64,000 nt of DNA, taken from the NCBI GenBank assembly GCA_030180135.1, contig CM058239.1, positions 59,475,246 through 59,539,245 of the forward strand, read 5' to 3'. Position 1 is the first letter of the stretch. Each line of letters begins with the position of its first letter. The DNA comes from Orychophragmus violaceus. Lineage: Eukaryota > Streptophyta > Magnoliopsida > Brassicales > Brassicaceae. Below the pieces are notes generated by a model. It was not told the DNA's origin, did no database searches, and worked only from the letters and a program-made list of their open reading frames with translations. This document shows positions 46,801 to 56,635 of this stretch, piece by piece. Both the position numbers and the translations under genes were made by a program.

Positions 46801-48448
46801 TCATTTCTCAACCTCAGTCTCACCGGAGAGCTCTTCAAGGGACTTACCCTTGGGCTCAGGGACAAGGAACGTGAAGAGCATACCGATAAAGTTAATGACA
46901 CCAAGCATGATCAGTGAGTTCTTGACTCCAATGCCTGGTGGATATCCTGCGTCCGTCTTGGTCTTATCCTGTGGCTGAGCGGCGTATAGGAACCCAAAAG
47001 CTCCCACGATTGCTCCAGCCTTACCTGTCGCGGCTGATATTCCATGGCATGTGGACCTTAGCCTGGCCGGGAAGATCTCAGCTGGGACAATGAATGTGGT
47101 TGCATTGGGTCCAAAGTTAGCGAAGAAAAAGGTGAGGGAGTACATAACCACGAATCCGATACGGTTGTCTGGTTTGATCCAGTGGTTGTAAGGGAAGGCA
47201 ATGGCAAACATAAAGACGGTCATCATGAAGAATCCCATCAGCTGAATCGCAAACCTTCCCATAATATCAATAAATGCGACCGTGAACCAGTAACCAGGGA
47301 CGGTACTGCAAAGTGCAATGAGAGTTTGTGCCCTAGCGATCATGAAAACCTCGTGGATGCCGTTCATGGTTGCTGCCTTTGGGATCCATCCGATAGCCGA
47401 AAAAATATCTTTTTGGAACAAGTTTTGGCTGTAAAATGCAATGTCAAGCAAGAACCAAGTGGAGGTACATCCGAGGAGGGGAAGACCATGGCGTTTGGCA
47501 AACTCCTTGGAGAACAAGCCATAATTAAGTCTAGGGTCTTTTACGATATCCTCTGCTCTTTCCTCCATCTCAAGCTCCACTTGTAAGACTTTGGACATGT
47601 CTTGTGTGGCCTGTTTGATGTTCTTTGCCACCAAAGCAGTGTAACGAGCAGTTTCAGGCATCTTCATACGCCAATAGTAAGTCAAGGCAGCGGGTAGAGC
47701 ACCAAACATGACGATGATTCGCCAAATGTAATCAGCTTGAGGAGGCGTTGAGAGAGCTCTGTTGACTGAATAGATTGGGGCTGGGAATTTCTTGTCGAAA
47801 ATGGAAGAAACGGCAAGTGCCACGAAACCTCCGGCTAAGATACCGACACCTTGCATGGCGAACACAGCTGCGATGAAAGCACCACGAGTCTTCTTGTTTG
47901 CGTATTCGGACATGATTGTGGCAGAAAGAGGGTAGTCACCTCCAATACCGAATCCCAGCCAAAACCTAGACAAAATTTGCTTAATACATATATATTTTCC
48001 GAAAACCAGATTGATCTATAAAGTATAAAGCATGATGATAATTGTACCTAAAGAAGCAAAGAGTGGTCATGACACCCTTGGCTTTGTTACCGAAGGAGAG
48101 ACCAGAAGCCACGGAGCACACAATCATCATAATCAAAGTGATACCATACACTTTCTTCCTTCCGAGTTTGTCACCGAGCCATCCGAAGAAGAGCTGACCA
48201 GCAAGAGTCCCACAGAGAGCCACACCATTTACGGCAGCCGCGACATGAGGGGGAAGTGAGCCAGGCTTTTCTGACAACGGATTGAAGTAGTAGAGGCGGC
48301 CAAGTAGCTTAGTCACCAAAGAGACGCAGAAGAGATCGTAGGCATCAGTAAAGAAACCCATACCGGCGATCACAATCGCCGTGAAATGGTAAAGTTGCGT
48401 TTTCGCAACATCGAGTGCCTTCAGCACTCCTAGTTGTTGTTCGGCCAT
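46801..48448 (-). CDS. PHT1: PHT1-family high-affinity phosphate:H+ symporter
   Basis: Imports inorganic phosphate with protons across the plasma membrane, chiefly in roots. Exon 1 is 48048-48448 and exon 2 is 46801-47965. The intron 47966-48047 starts GT and ends AG on the minus strand and splits an Arg codon. The product is 521 residues, the usual family length. It starts MAEQQLGVLKALDVAKTQLY; an in-frame ATG 10 codons upstream lies at the probable UTR splice site and is unlikely to be used. It has the PHT1 signature GGDYPLSATIMSE (142-154), FTDAYDLF near 33-40, major-facilitator membrane helices in two halves with a central charged loop (about 240-300), and a short tail ending EVEK. Closest by recollection to Arabidopsis PHT1;1-PHT1;3, perhaps PHT1;3. 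No defect seen. Confidence 0.95.
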
Positions 48449-48468
48449 CTCAGCCTCTTTTGTCTCTC

Positions 48469-48743
48469 CTGTTTTCATGCAGTCAAAAAGTTAATATTGT
48501 GTATTTGTTTTCGTTTGTTGCAAGTATTGTATTTTTATTTAATGCTAATATAATAAAGAATTATGAGAAATATTTTTTTTTTTAATTTACGGCAGTTAAA
48601 ATATACATAATCAATTTATAAGCGAGTACAAACAAAAGTTTTGATTATAGTATATATATTATCAAATATGTATATATATTGTCATATATGTATGTGTGAG
48701 CGAAATTTGGATGAAGATACAATAAACTTGTAACTAATCTTAC
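48469..48743 (-). other. PHT1: Probable 5'-UTR intron of the PHT1 gene
   Basis: On the minus strand a good donor (GTGACG/GTAAGA at 48743) and an acceptor (AAAACAG/GAG at 48469) would remove about 275 bases. They leave about 20 bases before the ATG at 48448. PHT1 genes in Arabidopsis commonly have a leader intron. The first non-coding exon would be about 48744-48820. Confidence 0.7.
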
Positions 48744-48847
48744 CGTCACGGTGGCAAAGGAGAAGGACGAGGCAAGATAGAGAAGTATTGATAGAGAGAG
48801 ATAGGTAAGGAGAAGTCGTTGCGATTTTGGTGTTACAGATGTCGGAA

Positions 48848-48855
48848 ATTTTATA
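48848..48855 (-). promoter_or_regulatory. TATA box of the PHT1 gene
   Basis: TATAAAAT on the minus strand, about 100 bases upstream of the predicted leader donor site. It sets a likely transcription start near 48815-48825. Confidence 0.75.
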
Positions 48856-48893
48856 GAGGAGCTCGGAGAAGCATAGTCTCCGGCATCTTAAGG

Positions 48894-48901
48894 GTATATC
48901 C
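48894..48901 (-). promoter_or_regulatory. P1BS (PHR1-binding) motif
   Basis: GTATATCC fits the palindromic consensus GNATATNC bound by PHR1-type MYB factors under phosphate starvation. It sits about 40 bp upstream of the TATA box. It is the only match I found in the proximal 600 bp, supporting phosphate-responsive control of this gene. Confidence 0.75.
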
Positions 48902-49151
48902 ACATTTTATTTATTTTATTTGAATTTCCATCACTTTCTTAACTTCTTTTTCTTTTTCTTCTTGGTGTTTATGGTCTGCACATAGTTTCTCTTCTTTTTA
49001 ATAATCTATTATTAGTATCATTGTATCAGTGACACCTCTATGTGATCTTTAATCATGGATTTATTCTATGTTTGGTTCACCAATTAAATAAATTCTTGCT
49101 CTTCAAGGTTTTACCTTAAAAGGATAAATATCAATTATCAAATAATCGATG
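48902..49151. other. Distal PHT1 promoter region
   Basis: AT-rich, no coding sequence or repeat recognised, up to the LINE target duplication. Confidence 0.6.
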
Positions 49152-49167
49152 TGCAATCTTGGTAATT

Positions 49168-49793
49168 TTTTTTTTTTGGTCAACAAAGGTCCCTTTTTAT
49201 TAGATAAATCGAGACACCAGTTCAAACTCTGAAAGAGCTTTTCTTGCAAGAGAATCTGCCACTACATTGGCTGATCGTGGTACAAAATGAAAGGAAATCA
49301 CTGCAAACTCATTTGCTAAACTTCTTATATCATCGAGGTAGTTAGAGACTTCAATCCTGTCTTCTTCTGAGTTAAGAGCATTAACAAGAATTTGACAGTC
49401 TGATAAAACGTGTATCTCCCACATACCTCATCTTCTTGCCTCCTTCAACATGAGAGCAATCGCCATTGCTTCTCCTTCGATAGCTGAGCCAATATGACTA
49501 GTAGAATCTGTGTATACCTCATCCATAATCAAACCATCCGTATCAACATGGAAAAGCGCACCTATGCCACATAGATTTGAGTCTTGTTTCCAAGCAGCAT
49601 CCACATAACAAGTGTTTCGTAGGTGAATAAAATCGGCAGAAAGTTGACCACTCCGATGAGGTTTCTTACAATCCTTGATTTAGGCCCTTTGCCATTCTTT
49701 ACAATCGATGATTGCTTTTGTGGATGTTTCTTCTTCTGAGACAAAAAAATTTTCGAAGACGAGCAAGTTCCTTGATCTCCATATATTCCATCT
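49168..49793 (-). mobile_element. 5'-truncated LINE (RNase H domain) with 16-bp target duplication
   Basis: Minus-strand insertion of 626 bp ending in an A tail (T run 49166-49177 on this strand). Its flanks are TGCAATCTTGGTAATT at 49152-49167 and again at 49794-49809. It encodes the C-terminal RNase H domain of a plant LINE: HVLSDCQILVNALNS, then FHFVPRSANVVADSLARKA (49200-49424). More N-terminal fragments in shifted frames lie at 49430-49800 (for example AKSRIVRNLIGV). A stop separates the two halves, so it is a dead 5'-truncated copy, inserted about 0.25 kb upstream of the P1BS motif of the PHT1 gene. Confidence 0.92.
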
Positions 49794-49939
49794 TGCAATC
49801 TTGGTAATTATAAGATATCTATAATTAATACATGTTTGCTAGGGCGATTTCAGAGGCAATTTCTCGACACTTCTACACCGCTTCATTTTATGGTGTTTCT
49901 AGTTATCACCAATTCACAAAGCCTACTCCCTCTTCTACT

Positions 49940-50260
49940 GTAGATAACACATGCGAAAATCGACGGAAAAATAGTTGGAAAGATAACAGCATTTTCCAAC
50001 AGATTTATGACGGAAAATATATGTTGGTTTGACGTTTCCTGAAAAAATATCCGTCAGAAATTGGACGAAAATTTCATTAATTTTTGACGGATTTAATTTC
50101 ATCAGAAATTTATTGGAAACTAAATCCGTCGGAATTCCGTTAGAAAATAGTCCATCGGAAATCTGTTGGAAACTCGTCCGTCGGAAATTCGTTGTAAATT
50201 TGTCCATCGAAAATCCGTCGAAAATATATGCATTAGAAATCCGTCGGATTTAAATAATAA
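49940..50260. mobile_element. Remnant CACTA (third family) subterminal repeats
   Basis: Repeated CCGTCGGAAAT / CCGTCAGAAAT / TTCCGACGG-type motifs, as in subterminal arrays of another CACTA family. The terminal CACTA motif is not preserved. The same host element probably continues beyond the second CACTA, at 58593-59410, where transposase-like exons are found. Confidence 0.6.
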
Positions 50261-50759
50261 AACAGATCTTCCCGAAACTGATTTCAGCTTTAATATAAAA
50301 AATAAATTTAATTTATAAGAATAAAATTTAATATTCTAAATTTAATTGCTTAAAATATTTTTTAAGTAGTGAAATACATAAACAAAAATATTGTTTTACA
50401 AATTACATAAACAAAATACTAGTTATATTGTAGTTCTCCTAGATACTTTTTTCCATAAAAACTTTCAACATTGCACTAGTAAAAATATACTGTATATCCA
50501 CGTTATTGTCACGACCAAAACGTGGTTATTTTATAATTAGTCATGAATTAGACACGATTGGTCACGTGACAAACAAACATGGCTAAATCGTGTCCAAAAC
50601 GTGGCAATTAGTCACGTTATAGTCACGGCATAAAGCGTGACTAAGTACAGCCACGTTTTGTCACGAACTAATCGTGTCAAACCTATACACGTAAAATATC
50701 GTGGCTAAATCGTGTCTAATTAGTCACAATTTAGACAGATTTATTTCGTGGCCAAGGTC

Positions 50760-51644
50760 TATCCAATCAAAATTTGACAAATCTTATCCTTTAAACCCTA
50801 AACCCTAAATCATAAACCTTAAACCATTATCATATTATAAACCATACTCTTAATCATAAACTATTAAATCAAAATATAAACATTAATTATAAAAAGAATT
50901 ATTATTTCTAAATCTAAAATTTCCAAACCATACTCTCCAAACCCTAAACTCTAAACCATTACTATACTATAAATCATACTCTTAATCATAAACTATTAAA
51001 TCAAAATATAAAAATTAATTATAAAATGAATTATTATTTCCAAATCTAAAATTTTAAACCTTAATTTAAAACTTTACCCTTCAAACCTTACACCCTAACA
51101 AAATTTCAATTACTATAACATATTCAAACATAAGATTCAACACTTATACAAATTGTTTTTTCAAATCTTTTATTTTTAAACATTCTTATAACCTTAAACA
51201 TAACCCTTAAAACCATATACCCTAAAAATAATCATCTCTAAACATTAATCTCAATCATAAACTATAAAATCAATAACCCTAAAACCCTAAACCCTAAAGA
51301 AACCCTAAACTTTAAACCCCAAACACTTTTTTTTATCTATCACAATTATAAATTTAAGATTTTTAAAATTTTAATTTTAACCATTTGTATTATAAAATTA
51401 AGATTTTGTTTTGAAAATCTACTAATTTATAATACTAATCATAAATTAAAAGTCTTAAATTATCTCTTTAAATCTTTAATCATTTTTATTTTATATGTAT
51501 ACTCATTTTTATTATTTTTATTTCATTTTTAAAATTTAATACTTTTAAAGTTCTACCTATTATAAGTTTAAATTTCTGAATTCTTAAATTTTTTATTTTA
51601 ACCATTTTTAATATTTTTAAATATTTTTTTGATTATTATATATT
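50760..51644. other. AT-rich interior of second CACTA with telomere-like motifs
   Basis: No gene. Contains several AAACCCTAAACCCTAAA-type stretches (about 50792-50808 and 51280-51320). They resemble the plant telomere unit TTTAGGG read on the other strand, interspersed in A/T-rich sequence. Confidence 0.65.
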
Positions 51645-51837
51645 AAGTATAACTACAGGAACGAAACATAAAGGGGTCCAAAACTTTATAGAGCTTAATT
51701 GGTGGGCTCTTAGGCGACTGGCTCCACTGGCTCCACTGGCTCCACGGAGAGGCTACGGGACTCATTCCAACGGCGGTATCTGCCCATGGGAAACAGACCA
51801 TGTAAGTACTCTGCTGACATTATTAGGAGAAGGTACA

Positions 51838-52506
51838 GTGATATTCTTAAATATTTGGTGGAAAAGGTACGCAGTAGAGACTCATGTGGTTAGATATAGA
51901 TATGCTTATCTAAACGAATGCTTAAGGTCATCTTTGATTTTGGTTGGAAGGATATGGAGGTTTCACGGTCATGATTTGGGGGAGAAACTTCAAAATAAGA
52001 AAAGGTCTAATATCATTATCTCGGAAATACCGATGGTGAACATTAATATATCGGAAGCATGGTTTGTAGTATTGATGATAAAGGAGGCAAGGCAAGGCTA
52101 TGCAGGTTTATTCACAGAGATGGCATATCGGTATCAAAGGAAAATAAAGGCAGGATTAGGGGTACAGAATTTGTATAATCATAACATCGAGACGCAGTTT
52201 ACACATTTTAGGAGCATAGTCTCGGTACATCATATGGTTGTAATGTACAAAGCCTCAGTCATCACTTGCACCCTTATTATTATTATTTTGGTAGTTGATT
52301 TAGACTTACAGAAATCGGAATACAACAAATATCAGTACACGGGTAGAGTACAAATAAATGAAACAACAGGAACGATTGGAATATCAGTAACAAAGAAAGG
52401 GACGAGAGGAGGTTTGTACATCACGGAAACAAAGTCCGAGAATCACGCGAGGGTTTCTTTAGACCCGAGGGAAAATCCAGAAACCCAAAAGAGTAGAATA
52501 AAATAA
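51838..52506 (+). CDS. Upstream LINE frame, 222 aa, not a recognisable ORF1
   Basis: Open frame whose stop overlaps the ORF2 start (TAATG, shared A at 52506), the arrangement expected for a plant L1 ORF1. The protein, however, shows neither a DUF4283-like domain nor a CCHC knuckle in any frame. It has one hydrophobic stretch (VITCTLIIIILVVDL) and a basic, polar C terminus ending KSRIK. Normal plant ORF1 is about twice this length. It may be a rearranged or decayed ORF1 that happens to stay open, or non-coding leader. Confidence 0.45.
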   Translation: MIFLNIWWKRYAVETHVVRYRYAYLNECLRSSLILVGRIWRFHGHDLGEKLQNKKRSNIIISEIPMVNINISEAWFVVLMIKEARQGYAGLFTEMAYRYQRKIKAGLGVQNLYNHNIETQFTHFRSIVSVHHMVVMYKASVITCTLIIIILVVDLDLQKSEYNKYQYTGRVQINETTGTIGISVTKKGTRGGLYITETKSENHARVSLDPRENPETQKSRIK

Positions 52507-55500
52507 TGCGTATCATAAGTTGGAACTGTCAGGGTTTAGGCAGTAGATGGACGATAAGTTATTTGAGGGAAATTGTCTTTAAACACAAACCGGAATTTCT
52601 GTTCTTATCGGAGACGAAGCAACAACGGAATTTCGTGGAGTTATTTCAAGGTCATTTTGGATATGATAGACTACACACGGTTGAACCTCAGGGTACAAGT
52701 GGAGGCCTTGCCCTTTATTACAATAATATCTATAGTGTCAACGTTCTATTTGCGAATAATAGATTGATTGACATAGAAGCGGAACATCAAGGGAATAAGA
52801 TTTACCTTACTTTCACATATGGAGAGCCGGTACAAAAATTGAGGAACCAAGTTTGGGAAAGATTAACGCGTATTGGTATTCAGCGAAATGAGCCATGGTT
52901 TATGATAGGGGACCTTAATGAAATTACAGGAAATCATGAGAAAGAGGGCGGGGCTCTGCGGGGAGCAGCGAGCTTCCTGGACTTTAATAATATGATACGA
53001 AACTGTGGTTTTTTGGAATTCCCATATCTCGGAAATTCCTTGTCTTGGCGAGGGTGGAGGGGGAAAAAGTTGATTCGGTGCCGACTGGATAGAGCTTTAG
53101 CAAATGAAGAATGGCACACTTTATTCTCACAATCTATTGTGGAGTATTTGGGCATGATAGGGTCGGATCATCGACCAATGGTGGCCACAATCGAAGATAA
53201 GGTTTATAAAAGGAGATCACAATTCAGATTTGACAAAAGGTGGATAGGAGATGATGGTCTTATGGAGTCAATCACATGTGGGTGGAAATCCACGGGTGAA
53301 AACATTCGGAATGATTTGGTCTCTAAAATTGGTAATTGTCGACATGAGATTTCAAAATGGAGAAAGGATCAATTACCATATGGCAAGGAAAAGATTAATG
53401 AGTTGCAAAAAGCATTAGAGGAGGTACAGAACGATGAGAGTCGGACACATGAAGAGGTTATGGACATCACAAGAAAATTGAAAGAAGCTTATTTGGATGA
53501 GGAATTATATTGGCAACAAAAAAGTAGAAATCTATGGAACACTTCGGGGGATCGAAATACAAAGTTTTATCAGGCTATAACAAAACAGAGACGGGCCCGA
53601 AACAGAATAATAGGACTTCATAATGACGCGGGAGAATGGGTCACAAAAGAGGAGGAGATAGAGAAAGTTGCGGTAGATTACTTTGAGGAGCTATTTACAT
53701 CTTCGAACCCAACGGATATCGAGGAGTTTTTAGCTGAGGTTCCAGAGACAATCACGGACCACATGAATACTAGTCTAACGGCGGCAGCAACAGAAGAGGA
53801 AATTCGTAAAGCGTTATTTATGATGCACCCGGAGAAGGCCCCTGGACCGGATGGAATGACGGCTCTTTTCTTTCAACAATCGTGGCCAATTATAAAGGAG
53901 GATATTACTCGATTTGTTAACGACTTTATTCAGGATGGAGAGTTGGACACACGTTTAAACGTCACAAACATTTGTATGATTCCGAAAACGGAAAGGCCGA
54001 GTCGGATGACGGAACTTAGACCCATTAGTTTGTGCAATGTGGGCTACAAAATACTATCAAAAGTATTATGTCAACGACTAAAACCATTACTTCCAAATCT
54101 TATATCGGAGACGCAATCAGCCTTTGTGGCAGGAAGACTAATTTCGGACAACATCTTGATTGCTCAAGAGATGTTCCATGCCTTAAGAACGAATCCTTCC
54201 TGTAAAGGAAAGTACATTGCGGTTAAAACGGATATGAGTAAGGCGTATGATAGAGTTGAATGGATCTTCATCGAAAAATTGTTACAAAAAATGGGTTTTG
54301 GAGACAGATGGATAGCATTGATGATGGCATGTATTACCTCAGTTCAATACAGGATTTTACTAAATGGGCAACCGAAGGGGCTCATAAAGCCAAAACGAGG
54401 ATTGCGTCAAGGTGACCCATTATCGCCATACATTTTTATACTATGCACAGAAGCTTTAATTGCTAATATAAGGAAAGCAGAGCGCAACAAGGTCTGGACA
54501 GGCATGAAAGTAGCAACGCCAAGCCCGCCAATTTCACATCTACTATTTGCGGATGATAGCCTATTTTTTTGTAAGGCAAATACGGATGAATGTAAGAGTA
54601 TTCTTTCGATATTACAAGGTTATGAAGCGGCATCTGGTCAACAAATAAATTACAATAAGTCATCATTACAATTTGGGCACACAATAGAAAATCAGATTCG
54701 CGAGGAAATAAAGATTACTCTTGGAATCACAAAGGTGGGAGGAATGGAGTCATATTTAGGGATACCGGAGAGTCTTGGTGGTTCGAAGGTTCAGATTTTC
54801 AGTTTCCTTCAAGATAGACTCCACACCAGAGTTAACGGATGGACGGTTAAATACCTAACGAGAGGGGGGAAAGAAGTGATGATAAAATCGGTGGCAACAG
54901 CTTTACCCAATCATGTAATGTCATGCTTTAGACTACCACAAAAGGTAATTAAAAAGTTAACTAGCATAACGGCCCAGTTTTGGTGGAGCACGAATGGAAA
55001 TAAAAAAGGCATGCATTGGCTATCGTGGGATAAATTATGTAGGGAGAAAAAAGATGGGGGGATTGGCTTCCGAGACCTAACGAATGTTAATACAGCATTC
55101 CTAGCCAAACAATTATGGAGATTGATTGAAAAACCGGACTCTTTATTTGCGCGAGTTTTCAAAGGAAGATACTATAGAAGAGGAGGTCCTATGGACCCAA
55201 TTAGATCATATTCACCATCCTATGGATGGAGGAGTATTGTATCCGCTAGATCTCTGGTTAACAAAGGGCTAATCAAAAGGGTTGGAACAGGACATACCAT
55301 CTCAGTATGGAATGACCCCTGGATTCCAGGTCATCGCCCGAGATCAGCATTAAGCAAAATCACCCATTATGATCCCTCCTTGACGGTGGATCAATTGATT
55401 AATCAGGACTCACACACGTGGAATGATCAACTGATCAATAACACAATTGAGCCAGCGGATGCAGCCTTAATTATCAATTTACCGGTCAGTAGATTCTCAC

Positions 55501-56591
55501 GACCGGACACAAATGGATGGCATTTCACCAAATCAGGAAAATACTCGGTTAAATCAGGATATCGTTTAGAACAGGACTTTGTCGAGAAGGAAAACATAAA
55601 TCCGGTATATGGACCTGATGTCAAAGGACTTCAAGAGTTTAGTTGGACACTGAAATGTCCACCTAAAATCAGACATTTCATCTGGCAAGCAATAACGGGC
55701 TGCTTACCGGTCACAAAAAATTTAAGAGCAAGAGGAATCAAGTGTGATACTCAATGTGCTAAATGTGGGGCAATAGAGGAATCGATAAATCATGTCTTAT
55801 TTGAATGTCCACCGGCTTTACAGACATGGGCTCTATCTTCAATCCCATCTCGACCTGGAAACTTTCCACTATCTTCGGTTTTCGCTAACATGGATTATTT
55901 GTTTTGGCGAATACCACCCAACAGTGAGAAAAGTTACTTTCCATGGATAATCTGGTATGTTTGGAAAAGTAGGAATGATAAGATCTACAGTAATATCGAT
56001 CGGGATCCCCGGGAAATTTTAAGACTGGCTACCAGCGAAGCTTCATCATGGGAAGAGGCTCAAACATCGTTTCCTAAGGAAATAACAGCACATCAAAGGA
56101 AGATAGGCGGAGCAACCAATACACATGAACATTTGGATATTCAAGGAAGATGGTGCTTCGTTGATGGCTCTTGGAAGGAGGGGGAAAAATTTACAGGCCA
56201 AGGATGGTGGAGTGTTTACGAAGGAGATATATATAGGATGATGGGAGCAAGAAACATCAGGAGCAGCCTATCACCTCTACATGCAGAGTTCGAAGCACTA
56301 ATATGGGCGATGGAGTGCATGATACGATGGAACCAACAAGAAGTAACCTTTGCAACAGACTGTTCAGAGCTGGTAAAGATTGTGTCTACACCAACAGAAT
56401 GGCCTGCATTGGCGATATATTTGGATGAGTACGAAAACCGGAGGGTCTTCTTCAAGAGGTTTGTTATAACTCATATCCACAGAGCAAACAACACAAAGGC
56501 GGACAGCTTGGCACGTGGTGCTCGAGTTCAGCCTTCTTATTTTGTTTATGTAAACCCAGATCCACCGACTTGGCTTGCTGAGTCTCGGTAG
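52506..56591 (+). CDS. LINE ORF2 protein: endonuclease-reverse transcriptase-RNase H (1361 aa)
   Basis: Copies LINE RNA into the genome by target-primed reverse transcription. Domains in order: APE-type endonuclease, residues 1-230 (SWNCQGL with N7, LSETK with E36, GDLNE 135-139, GSDHRP with H222); RT, about 485-750 (LRQGDPLSPYIF, FADDSLFF with FADD at 681-684); zf-RVT zinc-binding region near 1043-1110 (CPPKIRHFIW, CDTQCAKCG, HVLFEC); RNase H, about 1213-1340 (FVDGSW, HAEFEAL, ATDCSEL, KADSLARG). Length is normal for the family. No stop, frameshift or missing catalytic residue is visible. The ATG overlaps the upstream frame's stop, so reinitiation or coupled translation is likely. Confidence 0.95.
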   Translation: MRIISWNCQGLGSRWTISYLREIVFKHKPEFLFLSETKQQRNFVELFQGHFGYDRLHTVEPQGTSGGLALYYNNIYSVNVLFANNRLIDIEAEHQGNKIYLTFTYGEPVQKLRNQVWERLTRIGIQRNEPWFMIGDLNEITGNHEKEGGALRGAASFLDFNNMIRNCGFLEFPYLGNSLSWRGWRGKKLIRCRLDRALANEEWHTLFSQSIVEYLGMIGSDHRPMVATIEDKVYKRRSQFRFDKRWIGDDGLMESITCGWKSTGENIRNDLVSKIGNCRHEISKWRKDQLPYGKEKINELQKALEEVQNDESRTHEEVMDITRKLKEAYLDEELYWQQKSRNLWNTSGDRNTKFYQAITKQRRARNRIIGLHNDAGEWVTKEEEIEKVAVDYFEELFTSSNPTDIEEFLAEVPETITDHMNTSLTAAATEEEIRKALFMMHPEKAPGPDGMTALFFQQSWPIIKEDITRFVNDFIQDGELDTRLNVTNICMIPKTERPSRMTELRPISLCNVGYKILSKVLCQRLKPLLPNLISETQSAFVAGRLISDNILIAQEMFHALRTNPSCKGKYIAVKTDMSKAYDRVEWIFIEKLLQKMGFGDRWIALMMACITSVQYRILLNGQPKGLIKPKRGLRQGDPLSPYIFILCTEALIANIRKAERNKVWTGMKVATPSPPISHLLFADDSLFFCKANTDECKSILSILQGYEAASGQQINYNKSSLQFGHTIENQIREEIKITLGITKVGGMESYLGIPESLGGSKVQIFSFLQDRLHTRVNGWTVKYLTRGGKEVMIKSVATALPNHVMSCFRLPQKVIKKLTSITAQFWWSTNGNKKGMHWLSWDKLCREKKDGGIGFRDLTNVNTAFLAKQLWRLIEKPDSLFARVFKGRYYRRGGPMDPIRSYSPSYGWRSIVSARSLVNKGLIKRVGTGHTISVWNDPWIPGHRPRSALSKITHYDPSLTVDQLINQDSHTWNDQLINNTIEPADAALIINLPVSRFSRPDTNGWHFTKSGKYSVKSGYRLEQDFVEKENINPVYGPDVKGLQEFSWTLKCPPKIRHFIWQAITGCLPVTKNLRARGIKCDTQCAKCGAIEESINHVLFECPPALQTWALSSIPSRPGNFPLSSVFANMDYLFWRIPPNSEKSYFPWIIWYVWKSRNDKIYSNIDRDPREILRLATSEASSWEEAQTSFPKEITAHQRKIGGATNTHEHLDIQGRWCFVDGSWKEGEKFTGQGWWSVYEGDIYRMMGARNIRSSLSPLHAEFEALIWAMECMIRWNQQEVTFATDCSELVKIVSTPTEWPALAIYLDEYENRRVFFKRFVITHIHRANNTKADSLARGARVQPSYFVYVNPDPPTWLAESR

Positions 56592-56635
56592 GTATCTTAT
56601 GTTGTTGACAAAAAAAAAAAAAAAAAGTATAACTA

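Larger units (their letters stand above)
42633..47570. repeat. Unit 2 of 4938-bp direct tandem duplication
   Basis: Second copy of 37695-42632. It contains the tnp2 3' end (to about 42730), TnpA-like gene copy 2, CACTA right terminus (ending 46168), LTR remnant (46169-46544) and the transporter 3' half, here continuous with the intact gene. The CACTA right half therefore appears twice while the left half appears once. Confidence 0.95.
51656..56624 (+). mobile_element. LINE (L1-type) with intact ORF2 and 11-bp target duplication
   Basis: AAGTATAACTA at 51645-51655 recurs at 56625-56635, directly after an A run (56610-56626). The 4969-bp body holds an uninterrupted ORF2 and a short upstream frame touching it. 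Only 850 bp precede ORF2. The exact target duplication shows the element integrated in this form. Confidence 0.93.

Noticed and set aside
42244..47586. 134-codon plus-strand frames opposite the phosphate transporter (42244-42648 and 47182-47586)
   Set aside because: They are antisense shadows of conserved PHT1 codons and resemble no protein.
48449..48478. Upstream in-frame ATG adding ten residues to PHT1
   Set aside because: It lies on or before the likely leader-intron acceptor at 48469, and family members start at MAEQQ-type sequence.
50790..51320. True telomere or telomere-proximal sequence
   Set aside because: Repeats are few, interrupted and inside a transposon with both termini; there is no long tandem array.
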